A stretch of DNA of 64,000 nt from Herbaspirillum sp. GW103 (lineage in GTDB: Bacteria > Pseudomonadota > Gammaproteobacteria > Burkholderiales > Burkholderiaceae_D), in contig NZ_AJVC01000001.1 in assembly GCF_000261365.1 (NCBI RefSeq), forward strand, positions 186,001 through 250,000, given 5' to 3'. The notes beneath the pieces are model-generated. The model saw nothing but the letters and a program-made list of their open reading frames with translations, had not been told where the DNA came from and did not search any database. Numbering within the stretch: the stretch's first letter is position 1; every line of letters starts with the position of its first letter. A program made the translations under genes and the position numbers. Shown piece after piece: positions 54,992 to 64,000 of the stretch.

Positions 54992-57112
54992 TTATGCCGC
55001 CAGCTTGGAAATGTCAGCCACCTGGTTGAGCATGCCATGCAGCGAGGCCAGCAGAGCCTGGCGGTTCTTGCGCAGCTGCTCATCCTCGGCGTTGACCATC
55101 ACGTCGTTGAAGAAGGCATCGACATTCTGACGCAGCTGGGCCAGGGCCTTGAGCGCACCGGCGAAGTCGCCCGCTGCATAGGCCGCCTGTACCTGCGGAC
55201 GGGTGGTCTGCATGGCAGCGAACAGCCCTTGCTCGGCAGCTTCCTTGAGCAGGTTTTCCTGCACGGCGCCATGGGCGTCGATGGCTACGCCTTCGATCTT
55301 CTTCAAGATGTTGGTGATGCGCTTGTTGGCCGCAGCCAGCGCTTCGGCTTCGGGCAGGGCGGCGAAGGCTTGCACGGCCTGCAGGCGTTCGACCACGTTG
55401 TCCAGTACGTCGGGCTGCTGCGCCACCACGGCTTCCACTTCGTTCTGCGCAAAGCCGCGCTCGCGCAGCAGGCCGCGCAGACGGTCGTAGATGAAGGCCT
55501 GCACATCGGCACGCGGATCCTTGAAGTTGGCGTTGCCGGCAAACAGCCCCACCGCCGCATCCAGCAAGGCACTCAGCGACAGCGGCAGACGCTTCTCGAC
55601 CAGCATGCGCAGCACGCCCAGGGCATGGCGGCGCAGGGCGAACGGGTCCTTGTCGCCGGTGGGCTGCAGGCCGATGCCCCAGATGCCGACCAGGGTTTCC
55701 AGCTTGTCGGCCAGGGCCACGGCGGTACCGGTGGCGGTGGTCGGCAACGCATCGCCGGCAAAGCGTGGCTGGTAGTGCTCGGAGGCGGCCAGTGCCACCT
55801 CGTCGGCTTCGCCATCGTGACGGGCGTAGTAGGTCCCCATGATGCCTTGCAGTTCGGGGAATTCACCGACCATGTCGGTGAGCAGGTCGGCCTTGGCCAG
55901 CAGTGCGCCGCGCTCGGCCAGTTTGACGTCGCCGCCCAGCAGGCTGGCGATCTTGCCGGCCAGTGCCTGCACGCGCTCGGTGCGTTGCAGCTGGTTGCCC
56001 AGCTTGTTGTGGTAGACCACGTTGGCCAGTTGCGGCACGCGATCGGCCAGGGATTTTTTCTTGTCCTGCTCGAAGAAGAACTTGGCATCCGACAGACGCG
56101 GGCGCACCACGCGCTCGTTGCCGCCGATGATGTGTTCGGGGCGATCGGTCTCCAGGTTGGAAACGATCAGGAAGCGCGAACGCAGACGGCCATTGGCGTC
56201 GGTCAGCGCAAAATATTTCTGGTTGGTCTGCATGGTCAGGATCAGGCATTCCTGCGGCACGGCCAGGAATTCATCCTCGAACCTGCATTCATAGACTACC
56301 GGCCATTCCACCAGGGCGGTCACTTCATCGAGCAGCGCTTCCGGCATCAGCACCTGGTCGGTACCGGCCTTGGCCAGCAGCGCAGTGCGGATCTTTTCGC
56401 GGCGCTCGGTGAAGCTGGCGATGACCTTGCCTTGCGTGGCCAGTGCCTCGACATAGGCGTCCGGCGAGGCGATCTGCAGCGCGCCCGAGGACAGGAAGCG
56501 ATGGCCCAGCGTGGTACGGCCGGCATCCAGACCCAACGTATTGATCGGCACCACGTCGTTGCCCAGCAGTGCCACCAGGTAGTGGGCCGGACGCACGAAG
56601 TGCACGGTCTCACCGGCGGCGCGGCCGAACTGGCGCTGGTAGCTCATGACCTTGGGGATGGGCAGCTTGGACAGGCTCTCGTCGAGCGCCGCCTGCAGGC
56701 CGATGGCCAGCGCCGAACCCTTGGCGGTGTAGGTGTAGAAGAAGCTCTCGGCCTTGCCATCCTGGGCGCGTTCCAGCTGGTCCGGGGTGATGACGGTGGC
56801 CCCGGTGGAGGCGGCCAGTGCGGCCAGCTTCTTGACCAGCGGTGCCGACGGGCGGCCTTCGGCGTCCAGTGCGACGGCCACCGGCAGCACTTTTTCGCGG
56901 ATCGATTTGTCCGGCGAGGCGGCGCGCACTTGCGTGATGGAGACGGCCAGGCGGCGCGGCGTCGCGTAAGCGGTGGCAGCGGCGCCGGCATCGAGATAGC
57001 CGCGGCTTTGCAGGCCATTGAAGATGCCGTTGGCGAAGGCATCGCCCAGCTTGGCCAGCGCCTTGGGCGGGAGTTCTTCGGTGACGAGTTCTACGAGGAG
57101 TGTCTGGTTCAT
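54992..57112 (-). CDS. glyS: glycyl-tRNA synthetase beta subunit
   Basis: GlyS (706 residues) is the large subunit of the heterotetrameric bacterial glycyl-tRNA synthetase. It starts [19 protein letters not shown] and has the family blocks [24 protein letters not shown] (in part [16 protein letters not shown]), [38 protein letters not shown] and a C-terminal anticodon-binding region. It follows glyQ by 81 bp. Confidence 0.97.
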   Translation of the reverse strand: MNQTLLVELVTEELPPKALAKLGDAFANGIFNGLQSRGYLDAGAAATAYATPRRLAVSITQVRAASPDKSIREKVLPVAVALDAEGRPSAPLVKKLAALAASTGATVITPDQLERAQDGKAESFFYTYTAKGSALAIGLQAALDESLSKLPIPKVMSYQRQFGRAAGETVHFVRPAHYLVALLGNDVVPINTLGLDAGRTTLGHRFLSSGALQIASPDAYVEALATQGKVIASFTERREKIRTALLAKAGTDQVLMPEALLDEVTALVEWPVVYECRFEDEFLAVPQECLILTMQTNQKYFALTDANGRLRSRFLIVSNLETDRPEHIIGGNERVVRPRLSDAKFFFEQDKKKSLADRVPQLANVVYHNKLGNQLQRTERVQALAGKIASLLGGDVKLAERGALLAKADLLTDMVGEFPELQGIMGTYYARHDGEADEVALAASEHYQPRFAGDALPTTATGTAVALADKLETLVGIWGIGLQPTGDKDPFALRRHALGVLRMLVEKRLPLSLSALLDAAVGLFAGNANFKDPRADVQAFIYDRLRGLLRERGFAQNEVEAVVAQQPDVLDNVVERLQAVQAFAALPEAEALAAANKRITNILKKIEGVAIDAHGAVQENLLKEAAEQGLFAAMQTTRPQVQAAYAAGDFAGALKALAQLRQNVDAFFNDVMVNAEDEQLRKNRQALLASLHGMLNQVADISKLAA

Positions 57113-57193
57113 GTTGTCTGTCTTGCTGTCTTGCTCGGGACGCCGGTCCGGCGAAAACCGGACCGGCGCCGCATCATGTCATGGCGTTGCGCT

Positions 57194-58111
57194 TCAGGCC
57201 GCAGCCTTGGCCGGGGCTGCGCCCAGCATGGGGAAGCCCAGGCGCTCGCGCGATTCGAAATAGGCCTGCGCCACCGCCCGCGAGAGATTGCGGATGCGAC
57301 CGATGTAGGCCGCGCGCTCGGTGACCGAAATGGCGCCACGGGCATCGAGCATGTTGAAGGTGTGGGCGGCTTTGAGGACCTGCTCGTAGGCCGGCAGCGC
57401 CAGCGGCACTTCCATGAGGCGCTTGGCTTCGGCTTCGTAGTTGGAAAACAGCGAGAACAGGAACTCGGTGTTGGAATACTCGAAGTTGAAGGTGGATTGT
57501 TCCACTTCATTCTGGTGGAACACGTCGCCATAGGTCAGGTGCTTCTTGACGCCGTTCTCGGTCCATTCGGTCCAGACCAGGTCATAGACGTTTTCCACGC
57601 CCTGCAGGTACATCGCCAGACGCTCGATGCCGTAGGTGATTTCGCCCAGCACCGGCTTGCAGTCGAGCCCGCCGACCTGCTGGAAATAGGTAAATTGCGT
57701 CACTTCCATGCCATTGAGCCAGACTTCCCAACCCAGGCCCCAGGCGCCCAGGGTGGGGTTTTCCCAGTCATCCTCGACGAAACGCACGTCATTTTTCTTC
57801 AGATCCAGTCCCAGCGCCTCCAGCGAGCCCAGGTACAGGTCCAGGATGTTTTCCGGGGCCGGCTTCAAGACTACCTGGTACTGGTAGTAATGCTGCATGC
57901 GGTTGGGGTTCTCGCCATAGCGGCCATCCTTGGGACGGCGCGAGGGCTGGACGTAGGCGGCACGCCAGGGTTCCGGGCCGATGGCGCGCAGGAAGGTCGC
58001 GGTGTGCGAGGTCCCCGCGCCGACTTCCATGTCGTAGGGTTGCAGCAGTGCGCAGCCCTGGGCGTCCCAATATTCTTGCAACTTGAGGATGATTTGTTGA
58101 AATGTCAGCAT
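57194..58111 (-). CDS. glyQ: glycyl-tRNA synthetase alpha subunit
   Basis: GlyQ (305 residues) is the catalytic alpha subunit that activates glycine. It starts [19 protein letters not shown] and contains [40 protein letters not shown] and [16 protein letters not shown] (class II aminoacyl-tRNA synthetase motifs). Lnt is encoded 120 bp upstream on the same strand. Confidence 0.97.
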   Translation of the reverse strand: MLTFQQIILKLQEYWDAQGCALLQPYDMEVGAGTSHTATFLRAIGPEPWRAAYVQPSRRPKDGRYGENPNRMQHYYQYQVVLKPAPENILDLYLGSLEALGLDLKKNDVRFVEDDWENPTLGAWGLGWEVWLNGMEVTQFTYFQQVGGLDCKPVLGEITYGIERLAMYLQGVENVYDLVWTEWTENGVKKHLTYGDVFHQNEVEQSTFNFEYSNTEFLFSLFSNYEAEAKRLMEVPLALPAYEQVLKAAHTFNMLDARGAISVTERAAYIGRIRNLSRAVAQAYFESRERLGFPMLGAAPAKAAA

Positions 58112-58231
58112 CGTGTGTGGTGGCCTGGCGAACCGGCGGAGGAATTGCGAAAACCTTGAATTTTAGCGCCTTTTGGGGCGTTTGACCCGGTTTTGCCGGG
58201 GCGCGGCGCCGGCCGGCCCTCGGGGCGGATT

Positions 58232-59857
58232 TCAGTGACGGATGCGCGCGGCCTTGTTGCGGCCCCAGGCCAGCAGCAGCATCAGCAGGGCCAGTCCGAC
58301 GACGAGCTTGTTGCCCAGCAGAATGTAGGGCGTCTGGCCGGCATAGCCCTGTACCCGCCCGGAGAGCACCCCACGCGTGTAGGGAGCCAGTTCGCTGGTG
58401 GCACCACCCGGCAGGATCACGGCCGTGGCGCCCGTGTTGGTAGCGCGCAGCATCGGACGGCCCGTTTCCAGGGTGCGCATCTGCGAGATCTGCAGGTGCT
58501 GGGGCAGGGCAATCGAATTGCCGAACCAGGCGATGTTGGACAGGTTCAGCAACAGGCTGGCCTGCGGCTGGCCGGCGCGATAGGCAGCGCGCAGCTGTTG
58601 GGCGATTTCTTCGCCGAACAAGTCTTCGTAGCAGATGTTGGGCAGCACCCACTGGTCCTTCACGCCGAAGGGCGACTGCACCGGCGCTCCGCGCGTCATG
58701 TCGCCCAGCGGGATGTGCATCAGGTCGACGAACCAGCGAAAGCCCGTCGGAATGAATTCACCAAAGGGCACCAGGTGATGCTTGTCGTAGCGATACGGCA
58801 TCAAGGCAGAACCCACGCCCGGACCGAAACCCAGCACCGAATTGGCATAGAGCTGCGGGCCGTCGGACAAGGGGATGCCCAGCGCCAGGTGACTGCCGCT
58901 GTTCTGCGCGAAACGGGCCAGTCGCTCCAGGTAATCCGGCGGCAACTGTTGTGGCAGCAGCGGGATGGCGGTTTCGGGGGTGGCGATCAGGTCGGCCGGG
59001 GCGGCGCTGATCATCTGTTCATACATGCCCAGGGTAGCGACCAGGGCATCGCTGGAGAATTTCATTTCCTGCGCAATATTTCCCTGCAACAGGCGCACCG
59101 TGATCGGCTGGCCTTGCGGCGTGGTCCACTGCACCAGTCGCAGCGCTACGCCGCCGGCGCACAGCAGGGCGGCGACACACAATGGCAGGATGATGCGCTG
59201 GCCGGTACCGGCCACGCCCTTGCGCGACAGGCCCATCCACAGCAGTGCCAGGCTGCCCGCGATCAGCGCCGCGATCCAGCCGATGAAATAAACCCCGCCC
59301 AGCGGCGCGAAACCGGCCAGCGGACCCACCGTGTGGGCATAGCCCGAGACCAGCCAGGGAAAGCCCGTCAACACCCAGCCGCGCATCCATTCCGACAAGG
59401 CCCATAGTGCCGGCAGCATGAACAGCGCCAGCAGCAGCGGAGAAGACGACCAGCGATGGCGCAGCCAGCCCGCCAGTGCCGTGGCCGCACCGGCATACAA
59501 GCCCAGGTAGAGTGCCAGCAGACCCACCGCCAGCGCCGCCATCCAGCCCGGCATGCCACCGTAGTCGTGCATGCTGATGTAGAGCCAGTGCACGCCCGCC
59601 GCCGCCCAGCCGAATCCGTACAACCAGCCGCGCAGGAATTGCCGGCCGGTGGACGCCTGCGGCTGCGCCAGCACGCCATGGAACAGCCAGGCCAGGGCCA
59701 GGATCTGCAGGGGCCACAGTTTGAAGGGGGCAAAGGCGAAGACGTTGACGGCACCTGCCAGTACCGGCAGCAACAGCGCCAGCGCCGTACCGAGGCGACC
59801 GCGCGCAGCAGTGGCGCCGCGTGGCAGCGGCAGGTTTTGGGAAGAGGGGGAAGTCAC
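58232..59857 (-). CDS. lnt: apolipoprotein N-acyltransferase
   Basis: Lnt (541 residues) adds the third acyl chain to bacterial lipoproteins in the inner membrane. About six helices (about 20-220) precede a nitrilase-like periplasmic domain. Catalytic Glu is in ATPETAIPLL and catalytic Cys in LPNICYEDLFGE, with the Lys between them. One more helix near the C-terminus (ILLGNKLVVGLALLMLLLAW). The gap to corC is 27 bp. Confidence 0.95.
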   Translation of the reverse strand: MTSPSSQNLPLPRGATAARGRLGTALALLLPVLAGAVNVFAFAPFKLWPLQILALAWLFHGVLAQPQASTGRQFLRGWLYGFGWAAAGVHWLYISMHDYGGMPGWMAALAVGLLALYLGLYAGAATALAGWLRHRWSSSPLLLALFMLPALWALSEWMRGWVLTGFPWLVSGYAHTVGPLAGFAPLGGVYFIGWIAALIAGSLALLWMGLSRKGVAGTGQRIILPLCVAALLCAGGVALRLVQWTTPQGQPITVRLLQGNIAQEMKFSSDALVATLGMYEQMISAAPADLIATPETAIPLLPQQLPPDYLERLARFAQNSGSHLALGIPLSDGPQLYANSVLGFGPGVGSALMPYRYDKHHLVPFGEFIPTGFRWFVDLMHIPLGDMTRGAPVQSPFGVKDQWVLPNICYEDLFGEEIAQQLRAAYRAGQPQASLLLNLSNIAWFGNSIALPQHLQISQMRTLETGRPMLRATNTGATAVILPGGATSELAPYTRGVLSGRVQGYAGQTPYILLGNKLVVGLALLMLLLAWGRNKAARIRH

Positions 59858-59884
59858 GTTGGCTACGGCAGGCAGGTCAGGCGA

Positions 59885-60763
59885 TCATTCTTGGTCCAGC
59901 GGCGCCGCAGGCAGCCTGGACACCAGCAGCACATGCACCTGGCGCGCATCGGCGCGCAGCACTTCGAAGTGCAGGCCATCGATGTCGAATTCATCACCCT
60001 TGCGCGGCACGCGGCCCACATGGTTGGCCACCAGGCCACCGATGGTGTCGGCATCGTCATCGGAGAAGCGGCTGCCCACTTCTTCATTGAACTGTTCGAT
60101 CTCGGTCAGCGCCTTGACGCGCCAGCGCGGGCCGTGCGGGCCATCTTTGAGGGCCAGCACATTGTCTTCGGCTTCGTCGAAATCGTATTCATCCTCGATG
60201 TCGCCGACGATCTGTTCCAGCACGTCCTCGATGGTGATCAAGCCGGCCACGCCGCCGTATTCGTCCACCACCACGGCCATGTGATTGCGGTTGGCGCGAA
60301 AGTCGCGCAGCAGCACATTGAGACGCTTGGATTCGGGAATGAAGATGGCCGGGCGCAGCATGTCGCGCACGTCGAAGGAGTCCTCGGCGTAGTAGCGCAG
60401 CAGGTCCTTGGCCAGCAGGATGCCGATCACCTTGTCGCGCTCGCCATCCACGGCGGGGAAGCGCGAGTGGGACGTGGCCAGCACTTCGGGCATCCAGGTT
60501 TCGATCGGCTTGGAAATATCGATGGTGTCCATCTGCGAGCGCGGCACCATGATGTCGCGCACGGCCAGGTCGGAGACCTGGAACACGCCTTCGATCATCG
60601 ACAGCGCGTCGGCATCGATGAGATTGCGCTCGTGGGCGTCGTGCAACACTTCGAGCAGTTCTGCCCGGTTCTCGGGCTCGGGGGAAATCAGTGCGGTGAG
60701 TCGTTCAAACAGGGAACGATGAGGTTTAGCGTCAGATTTGACGCTACTAGGGTGATCTTGCAT
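59885..60763 (-). CDS. corC: CorC/HlyC family transporter (YbeX-like)
   Basis: A 292-residue cytosolic protein with a CBS pair and a CorC-C domain but no membrane part. CBS 1 is around VRDIMVPRSQMDTIDIS; CBS 2 is around VVVDEYGGVAGLITIEDVLEQIVGDIEDEYD (in part DEYGGVAGLITIEDVLEQIV); the C-terminus is typical (GGLVANHVGRVPRKGDEFDID). YbeX is linked with Mg/Co efflux and rRNA processing. ATG 60763 is used; in-frame ATGs upstream (60802) would add a non-conserved part. In E. coli ybeX directly follows ybeY; here a chemotaxis receptor gene comes between. Confidence 0.9.
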   Translation of the reverse strand: MQDHPSSVKSDAKPHRSLFERLTALISPEPENRAELLEVLHDAHERNLIDADALSMIEGVFQVSDLAVRDIMVPRSQMDTIDISKPIETWMPEVLATSHSRFPAVDGERDKVIGILLAKDLLRYYAEDSFDVRDMLRPAIFIPESKRLNVLLRDFRANRNHMAVVVDEYGGVAGLITIEDVLEQIVGDIEDEYDFDEAEDNVLALKDGPHGPRWRVKALTEIEQFNEEVGSRFSDDDADTIGGLVANHVGRVPRKGDEFDIDGLHFEVLRADARQVHVLLVSRLPAAPLDQE

Positions 60764-60797
60764 GGCGTTAGGCGCGAGCCCGACGTAGTTTCGAAGA

Positions 60798-60825
60798 GCC
60801 ATAGGATACAACAATTATGTGACAA
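60798..60825 (-). promoter_or_regulatory. candidate promoter of corC
   Basis: On the minus strand TTGTCA (60825-60820), a 16-base spacer, then TATGGC (60803-60798), about 35 bases upstream of the corC ATG. It suggests corC-lnt can be transcribed apart from ybeY. Confidence 0.35.
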
Positions 60826-60910
60826 GTCCACTAAAGGCCCCGCCACAGCGGGCTGCGGCCCTGCTTGCATCTTGGCAATGGTGACGTCTTCATCTCGCTG
60901 CAGGCTGCAA

Positions 60911-60938
60911 AAAAAAAACCGGCATCCGCGATGCCGGC
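60911..60938 (-). terminator. terminator after the chemotaxis receptor gene
   Basis: CCGGCATC, CGC, GATGCCGG; on the minus strand a run of eight or more T follows. It isolates the receptor gene from corC. Confidence 0.88.
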
Positions 60939-60974
60939 AAATACGTCCTCAGGGAAAAATCGTCAGTGTGGTCT

Positions 60975-62618
60975 TCAGGCGTAGCCCAGTTCTTGCAGCC
61001 CGCGGCCGCTCAGCGCCTGCGCCGGTGCCTGTTCCAGGTGCCGGACCGGAATGGCCGTGGCCTGGGCCGGTGCCAGCTTGAACACGCTCACCAGTTCGGT
61101 CAGGGACACGCTCTGCTGCTGCATCGAGGCAGCGGCAGCGGCGGCCTCTTCCACCAGGGCGGCGTTCTGCTGGGTGGTTTCGTCGATCTGGGCCACTGCA
61201 TTGTTGATCTGTTCCAGGCCGGCGGTCTGCTCGGCGCTGGCGGCGCTGATGTCCTGCACGATGTGGGTCACGCTCTGGATGCTCTTGACGACCTCATCCA
61301 TGGTCGAGCCTGCTTCGCTGACCTGCTTTTCACCCGCGACGACCTTGGCGACCGACTCATTGATGAGGGCCTCGATTTCCTTGGCGGCCACGGCCGAGCG
61401 CTGGGCCAGGGAGCGTACTTCGGAGGCGACCACCGCGAAACCGCGACCCTGCTCGCCGGCACGGGCGGCTTCCACGGCCGCGTTCAGAGCCAGGATGTTG
61501 GTCTGGAAGGCGATGCCGTCAATCACGCTGATGATGTCCACGATCTTGTGCGACGAGGTGCTGATGGCGTGCATGGTCTCGACCACACGGCCCACCGCGG
61601 CCCCGCCCCGGGTCGCCACATCGGATGCGTTGTCGGCCAGGCGCTTGGCCTCGCGGGCATTGTCGGAAGTCTGCTTGACGGTGGCCGTCAGCTGTTCCAT
61701 CGCCGAGGCGGTTTCCTGCAGGGAACCGGCTTGCTGCTCGGTACGGTGGGACAGGTCCATGTTGCCGCGCTTGATTTCATCGGAGGCCACGGCGATGGTG
61801 TCGGTGCCCTGGCGCACTTCACCGACGATCTGCACCAGACTGTCATTCATGCCCTTCAATGCTGCCATCAACTGACCCATCTCATCCTTGCTGGTGACTT
61901 CGATGTGGCTGCCCAGATCACCCGACTGCACGCTCTGCGCCACGCTCACGGCCTGGGCCAGCGGGCGGGAGATCGAGCGGGTCAGCAGCCAGGCGACCAG
62001 GCCCCCCAGGGTCAGGGCTGCCAGGCAGGCCACGATCATGGTCCACTTGGCCATGTTGTAGGCGGCTTCGGCCTGTTGCACGTTGTTTTCGGAATTCTTG
62101 CGCAGCTCCTTCTTGAACTGTTCCACGTGCGCAATCACGCGGTTGAGAATGGGCATGCAGTCCTTGACCAGAGAGGCGCGTGCCGCCTCCTGTTGCTGCG
62201 AGGTCGCCAGATTGACAATGTTGACGGCGATCGGCAGATATTGCGCTTCCAGCTTGCGCAACTGCTCCAGCATCTCGCGCTCTTGCGGTGTGGTTGACGG
62301 TTCCTGCAGCAATTTGGTCAATTGGGTCATGCCGGCATCGATATCCTTCTGCGAGCTGCCAACCAGGTTCAGGTCCCCCTTCTGCTCGGCCGTCCCTTGC
62401 ACCAGCGCAAGATTGCGTGCGGCAATGGCGCGCAGGCCGATGGCGAATTGCACCTTGGAAAGGGCTTCCAGCTTGCCCTCATCGACGGAGGTCAGGAAGA
62501 CGATGCGATCATTCAGACGCGATACCTGCTGCAGGCCGAAGGCGGCCACCGCCACCAGCAGGACCAGTACGGCGGCAAAACCAAGGCCAAGTCGCTGGCC
62601 GATCTTCAAGTTCTTCAT
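60975..62618 (-). CDS. methyl-accepting chemotaxis protein
   Basis: A 547-residue receptor. TM1 (about 10-30), a periplasmic four-helix-type sensor (about 31-190: [20 protein letters not shown]..), TM2 (about 191-212), HAMP (about 213-265) and a long cytoplasmic signalling hairpin. The tip reads [20 protein letters not shown].. and [20 protein letters not shown]. No C-terminal CheR-docking pentapeptide is evident (ends GLQELGYA). ATG 62618 follows GGGGGATG and starts TM1; the upstream open frame is not conserved. The ligand is unknown. It lies between ybeY and corC. Confidence 0.93.
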   Translation of the reverse strand: MKNLKIGQRLGLGFAAVLVLLVAVAAFGLQQVSRLNDRIVFLTSVDEGKLEALSKVQFAIGLRAIAARNLALVQGTAEQKGDLNLVGSSQKDIDAGMTQLTKLLQEPSTTPQEREMLEQLRKLEAQYLPIAVNIVNLATSQQQEAARASLVKDCMPILNRVIAHVEQFKKELRKNSENNVQQAEAAYNMAKWTMIVACLAALTLGGLVAWLLTRSISRPLAQAVSVAQSVQSGDLGSHIEVTSKDEMGQLMAALKGMNDSLVQIVGEVRQGTDTIAVASDEIKRGNMDLSHRTEQQAGSLQETASAMEQLTATVKQTSDNAREAKRLADNASDVATRGGAAVGRVVETMHAISTSSHKIVDIISVIDGIAFQTNILALNAAVEAARAGEQGRGFAVVASEVRSLAQRSAVAAKEIEALINESVAKVVAGEKQVSEAGSTMDEVVKSIQSVTHIVQDISAASAEQTAGLEQINNAVAQIDETTQQNAALVEEAAAAAASMQQQSVSLTELVSVFKLAPAQATAIPVRHLEQAPAQALSGRGLQELGYA

Positions 62619-62937
62619 GACATCCCCCCGATAGGAATTGGTATGCAAGCATTCTCGTTCAGTCAGAGCATGCTTCCCATCAGGATCTTCCTGAAATGTG
62701 GAGTTAAACATCAAGGGAAAATCACGGTTCGATTGTTGCTCTGATATCAAACGAAAAATTCGATGATCGCATCGGGAAAACCGATCACTTTTTTGATGGA
62801 TAAATCAGCAATAACGTGAGGCAAAGCAACAAAAATGAAAGTCGGCGGAAAGGCCTCCGAAAAAAAACGGCCTGCATCAGCAGACCGTTCGGAGCAGCCA
62901 GCCGGCTCTTGCCTCAACGGCAAGAGCGCTGCCGCGT
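62619..62937. other. non-coding region upstream of the receptor gene
   Basis: 319 bp without a gene, AT-rich near 62700-62850. On the minus strand CAAA, 15 bases, CCCGATGC (62795-62769) resembles the flagellar sigma-28 consensus TAAA-N15-GCCGATAA. The ybeY terminator lies at the far end, with an additional hairpin, GCTCTTGCC-TCAAC-GGCAAGAGC (62905-62927), just after the ybeY stop. Confidence 0.55.
62861..62888 (-). terminator. terminator after ybeY
   Basis: A stem of nine pairs (ACGGTCTGC / GCAGGCCGT, one G-T pair) with loop TGAT on the minus strand, followed by a run of seven or more T. Confidence 0.8.
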
Positions 62938-63393
62938 TTAGCGTGACTTGTAGGGATTGTCATAACCCAGGGTCGCCAGGATCTCGGTTTCCAGGGCTTC
63001 CATTTCGTTGGCTTCCTCGTCGTCCTCGTGGTCATACCCTTGCGCATGCAGCACGCCATGCACGACCAGATGGGCGGTATGTTCTTCCACGGTCTTCTTC
63101 TGCTCGGCCGCTTCCTTCTCCAGCACATCGGTGCAGAAGATGATGTCGGCTTCGGTGACTTCGCTGTCCTCATCCTCGGTATAGGCGAAGGTCAGCACGT
63201 TGGTGGCGTAGTCCTTGCCGCGATAGTCGCGGTTGAGGTCGCGGCCTTCTTCCGAACCGACGAAGCGCAGCGTCAGTTCGGCCGGCGCAAACAGGGCCGC
63301 CTGCACCCAGCGGCGCAGGAGAGGGCGGGTGATGCTGTCCTTGAGGCGGTCGTCGGCATATTGCACCGACAGCGTGAGTTTATGTTTTGGCAT
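62938..63393 (-). CDS. ybeY: endoribonuclease YbeY (rRNA maturation factor)
   Basis: YbeY (151 residues) is a zinc-dependent RNase used in 16S rRNA 3'-end maturation and ribosome quality control. The UPF0054 signature [14 protein letters not shown] provides the three zinc histidines H112, H116 and H122. Also present is [17 protein letters not shown]. Its start overlaps the phoH 3' end by 14 bp, so the two are translationally coupled, as in many bacteria. Confidence 0.95.
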   Translation of the reverse strand: MPKHKLTLSVQYADDRLKDSITRPLLRRWVQAALFAPAELTLRFVGSEEGRDLNRDYRGKDYATNVLTFAYTEDEDSEVTEADIIFCTDVLEKEAAEQKKTVEEHTAHLVVHGVLHAQGYDHEDDEEANEMEALETEILATLGYDNPYKSR

Positions 63394-64000
63394 GGCGCGG
63401 CTTGGCGGATTTGGTCAGGAGATTGGTGGCAGTGCGGGCAGTGGCGCGCGCGGTATCGGGTTTGGCGTTGCCGGCAGCATCATAGGCATCGACGATGCGC
63501 GCCACCAGCGGATGGCGTACCACGTCGGCACTGGTGAAGCGCGAGAAGGCGATGCCGCGCACATCGTGCAGCACCGACAGTGCATCGACCAGGCCGCTCT
63601 TCTGGCCGTGATGCAGGTCGACCTGTGTCACGTCACCGGTGATGACGGCCTTGCTGCCGAAGCCGATGCGGGTCAGGAACATCTTCATCTGTTCCGGCGT
63701 GGTGTTCTGCGCCTCGTCGAGAATGATGAAGGCGTGGTTCAGCGTGCGGCCGCGCATGTAGGCCAGTGGTGCGATCTCGATGGCCTGCTTTTCGAAGAGC
63801 TTCTGCGTACGATCAAAACCGAGCAGGTCATACAGCGCGTCATACAGCGGGCGCAGATAGGGATCGACTTTCTGAGCCAGGTCGCCCGGCAGGAAGCCCA
63901 GGCGCTCGCCGGCTTCCACCGCCGGACGGGTGAGCACGATGCGCTGCACGGCGTCGCGCTCCAGCGCATCGACCGCGCAGGCCACGGCCAGGTAGGTCTT
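63380..64000 (-). CDS. phoH: PhoH family ATPase (YbeZ-like), 3' part
   Basis: About 206 residues of the C-terminal side of PhoH, which continues beyond base 64000. Seen are [14 protein letters not shown] at the window edge (end of the Walker A loop), then [22 protein letters not shown], the Walker B region [22 protein letters not shown] and [16 protein letters not shown]. PhoH-like ATPases are thought to work with YbeY in RNA handling. The tail (about the last 35 residues) is Ala/Thr/Lys-rich and not conserved. Confidence 0.95.
   Translation of the reverse strand, partial: KTYLAVACAVDALERDAVQRIVLTRPAVEAGERLGFLPGDLAQKVDPYLRPLYDALYDLLGFDRTQKLFEKQAIEIAPLAYMRGRTLNHAFIILDEAQNTTPEQMKMFLTRIGFGSKAVITGDVTQVDLHHGQKSGLVDALSVLHDVRGIAFSRFTSADVVRHPLVARIVDAYDAAGNAKPDTARATARTATNLLTKSAKPRHAKT

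Noticed and set aside
55037..58159. A 1,040-codon open frame on the plus strand opposite glyS and glyQ
   Set aside because: glyS and glyQ are unmistakable on the other strand; this frame has no start signal or domain and is a codon-bias shadow.

Overview
The window looks like one stretch of chromosomal backbone from a high-GC betaproteobacterium of the Burkholderiales, most like Oxalobacteraceae (Herbaspirillum-type). This rests on protein character and gene order (pgk-pyk-fba-purC-purE-purK, a hemP-bfd-tonB-exbB-exbD iron locus, amgK-murU divergent from lptD-surA-pdxA-rsmA, and phoH-ybeY...corC-lnt-glyQ-glyS-gmhB-plsC). It was not checked by a database search. I see no rRNA, tRNA, insertion sequence, prophage or CRISPR array. 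Coding density is high and most genes are housekeeping.

Layout. 1-6.5 kb: the 3' end of sucD, a TerC-family membrane protein behind a structured leader, a type IV pilin, moaC, a BepA-like M48 protease, and a reverse block with a YheT hydrolase and small proteins. 6.5-17 kb: ilvE divergent from azlCD (branched-chain amino acids), then the lower-glycolysis cluster pgk-pyk-fba, then purC-purE-purK and a Sua5-type tRNA modification enzyme. 17-25.7 kb: an OmpW-like porin, a flavin reductase, msrA, cfa, pdxH, a cytochrome b561 gene with two yceI paralogues, purB and a GST. 25.7-29.5 kb: an iron locus (bfr; hemP, a small unknown protein, bfd, tonB, exbB, exbD) with a near-perfect Fur box. 29.5-35.5 kb: mnmA, a Nudix hydrolase, the pnt transhydrogenase genes with panD lodged between them, and upp. 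35.6-46 kb: a ubiH-type hydroxylase, pepP, murU and amgK, divergent from lptD-surA-pdxA-rsmA. 46-52.4 kb: a Tyr/Pro-repeat secreted protein, an EAL-PAS-PAS phosphodiesterase, gloA, a ClC antiporter, and a TonB-dependent receptor with the copper-binding residue pattern of OprC. 52.4-64 kb (all reverse): a YgjP-like metalloprotease, plsC, gmhB, glyS, glyQ, lnt, corC, a chemotaxis receptor, ybeY and the 3' part of phoH.

How parts work together. TonB-ExbB-ExbD from the iron locus could energise the OprC-like receptor about 22 kb away. The lptD/surA and amgK/murU genes combine outer-membrane assembly with peptidoglycan recycling. Lnt, GmhB and PlsC add lipoprotein, LPS-core and phospholipid steps.

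The points most worth following up are: the OprC-type copper receptor and the perfect 10-bp dyad in its promoter region; a chemotaxis receptor gene with its own terminator and a sigma-28-like promoter inside the usual ybeZ-ybeY-ybeX-lnt order; panD inside the pnt operon; an unrecognised 106-residue protein inside the Fur-type iron operon; and a palindrome between ilvE and azlCD. I did not find a clearly new multi-gene system, and none is claimed.
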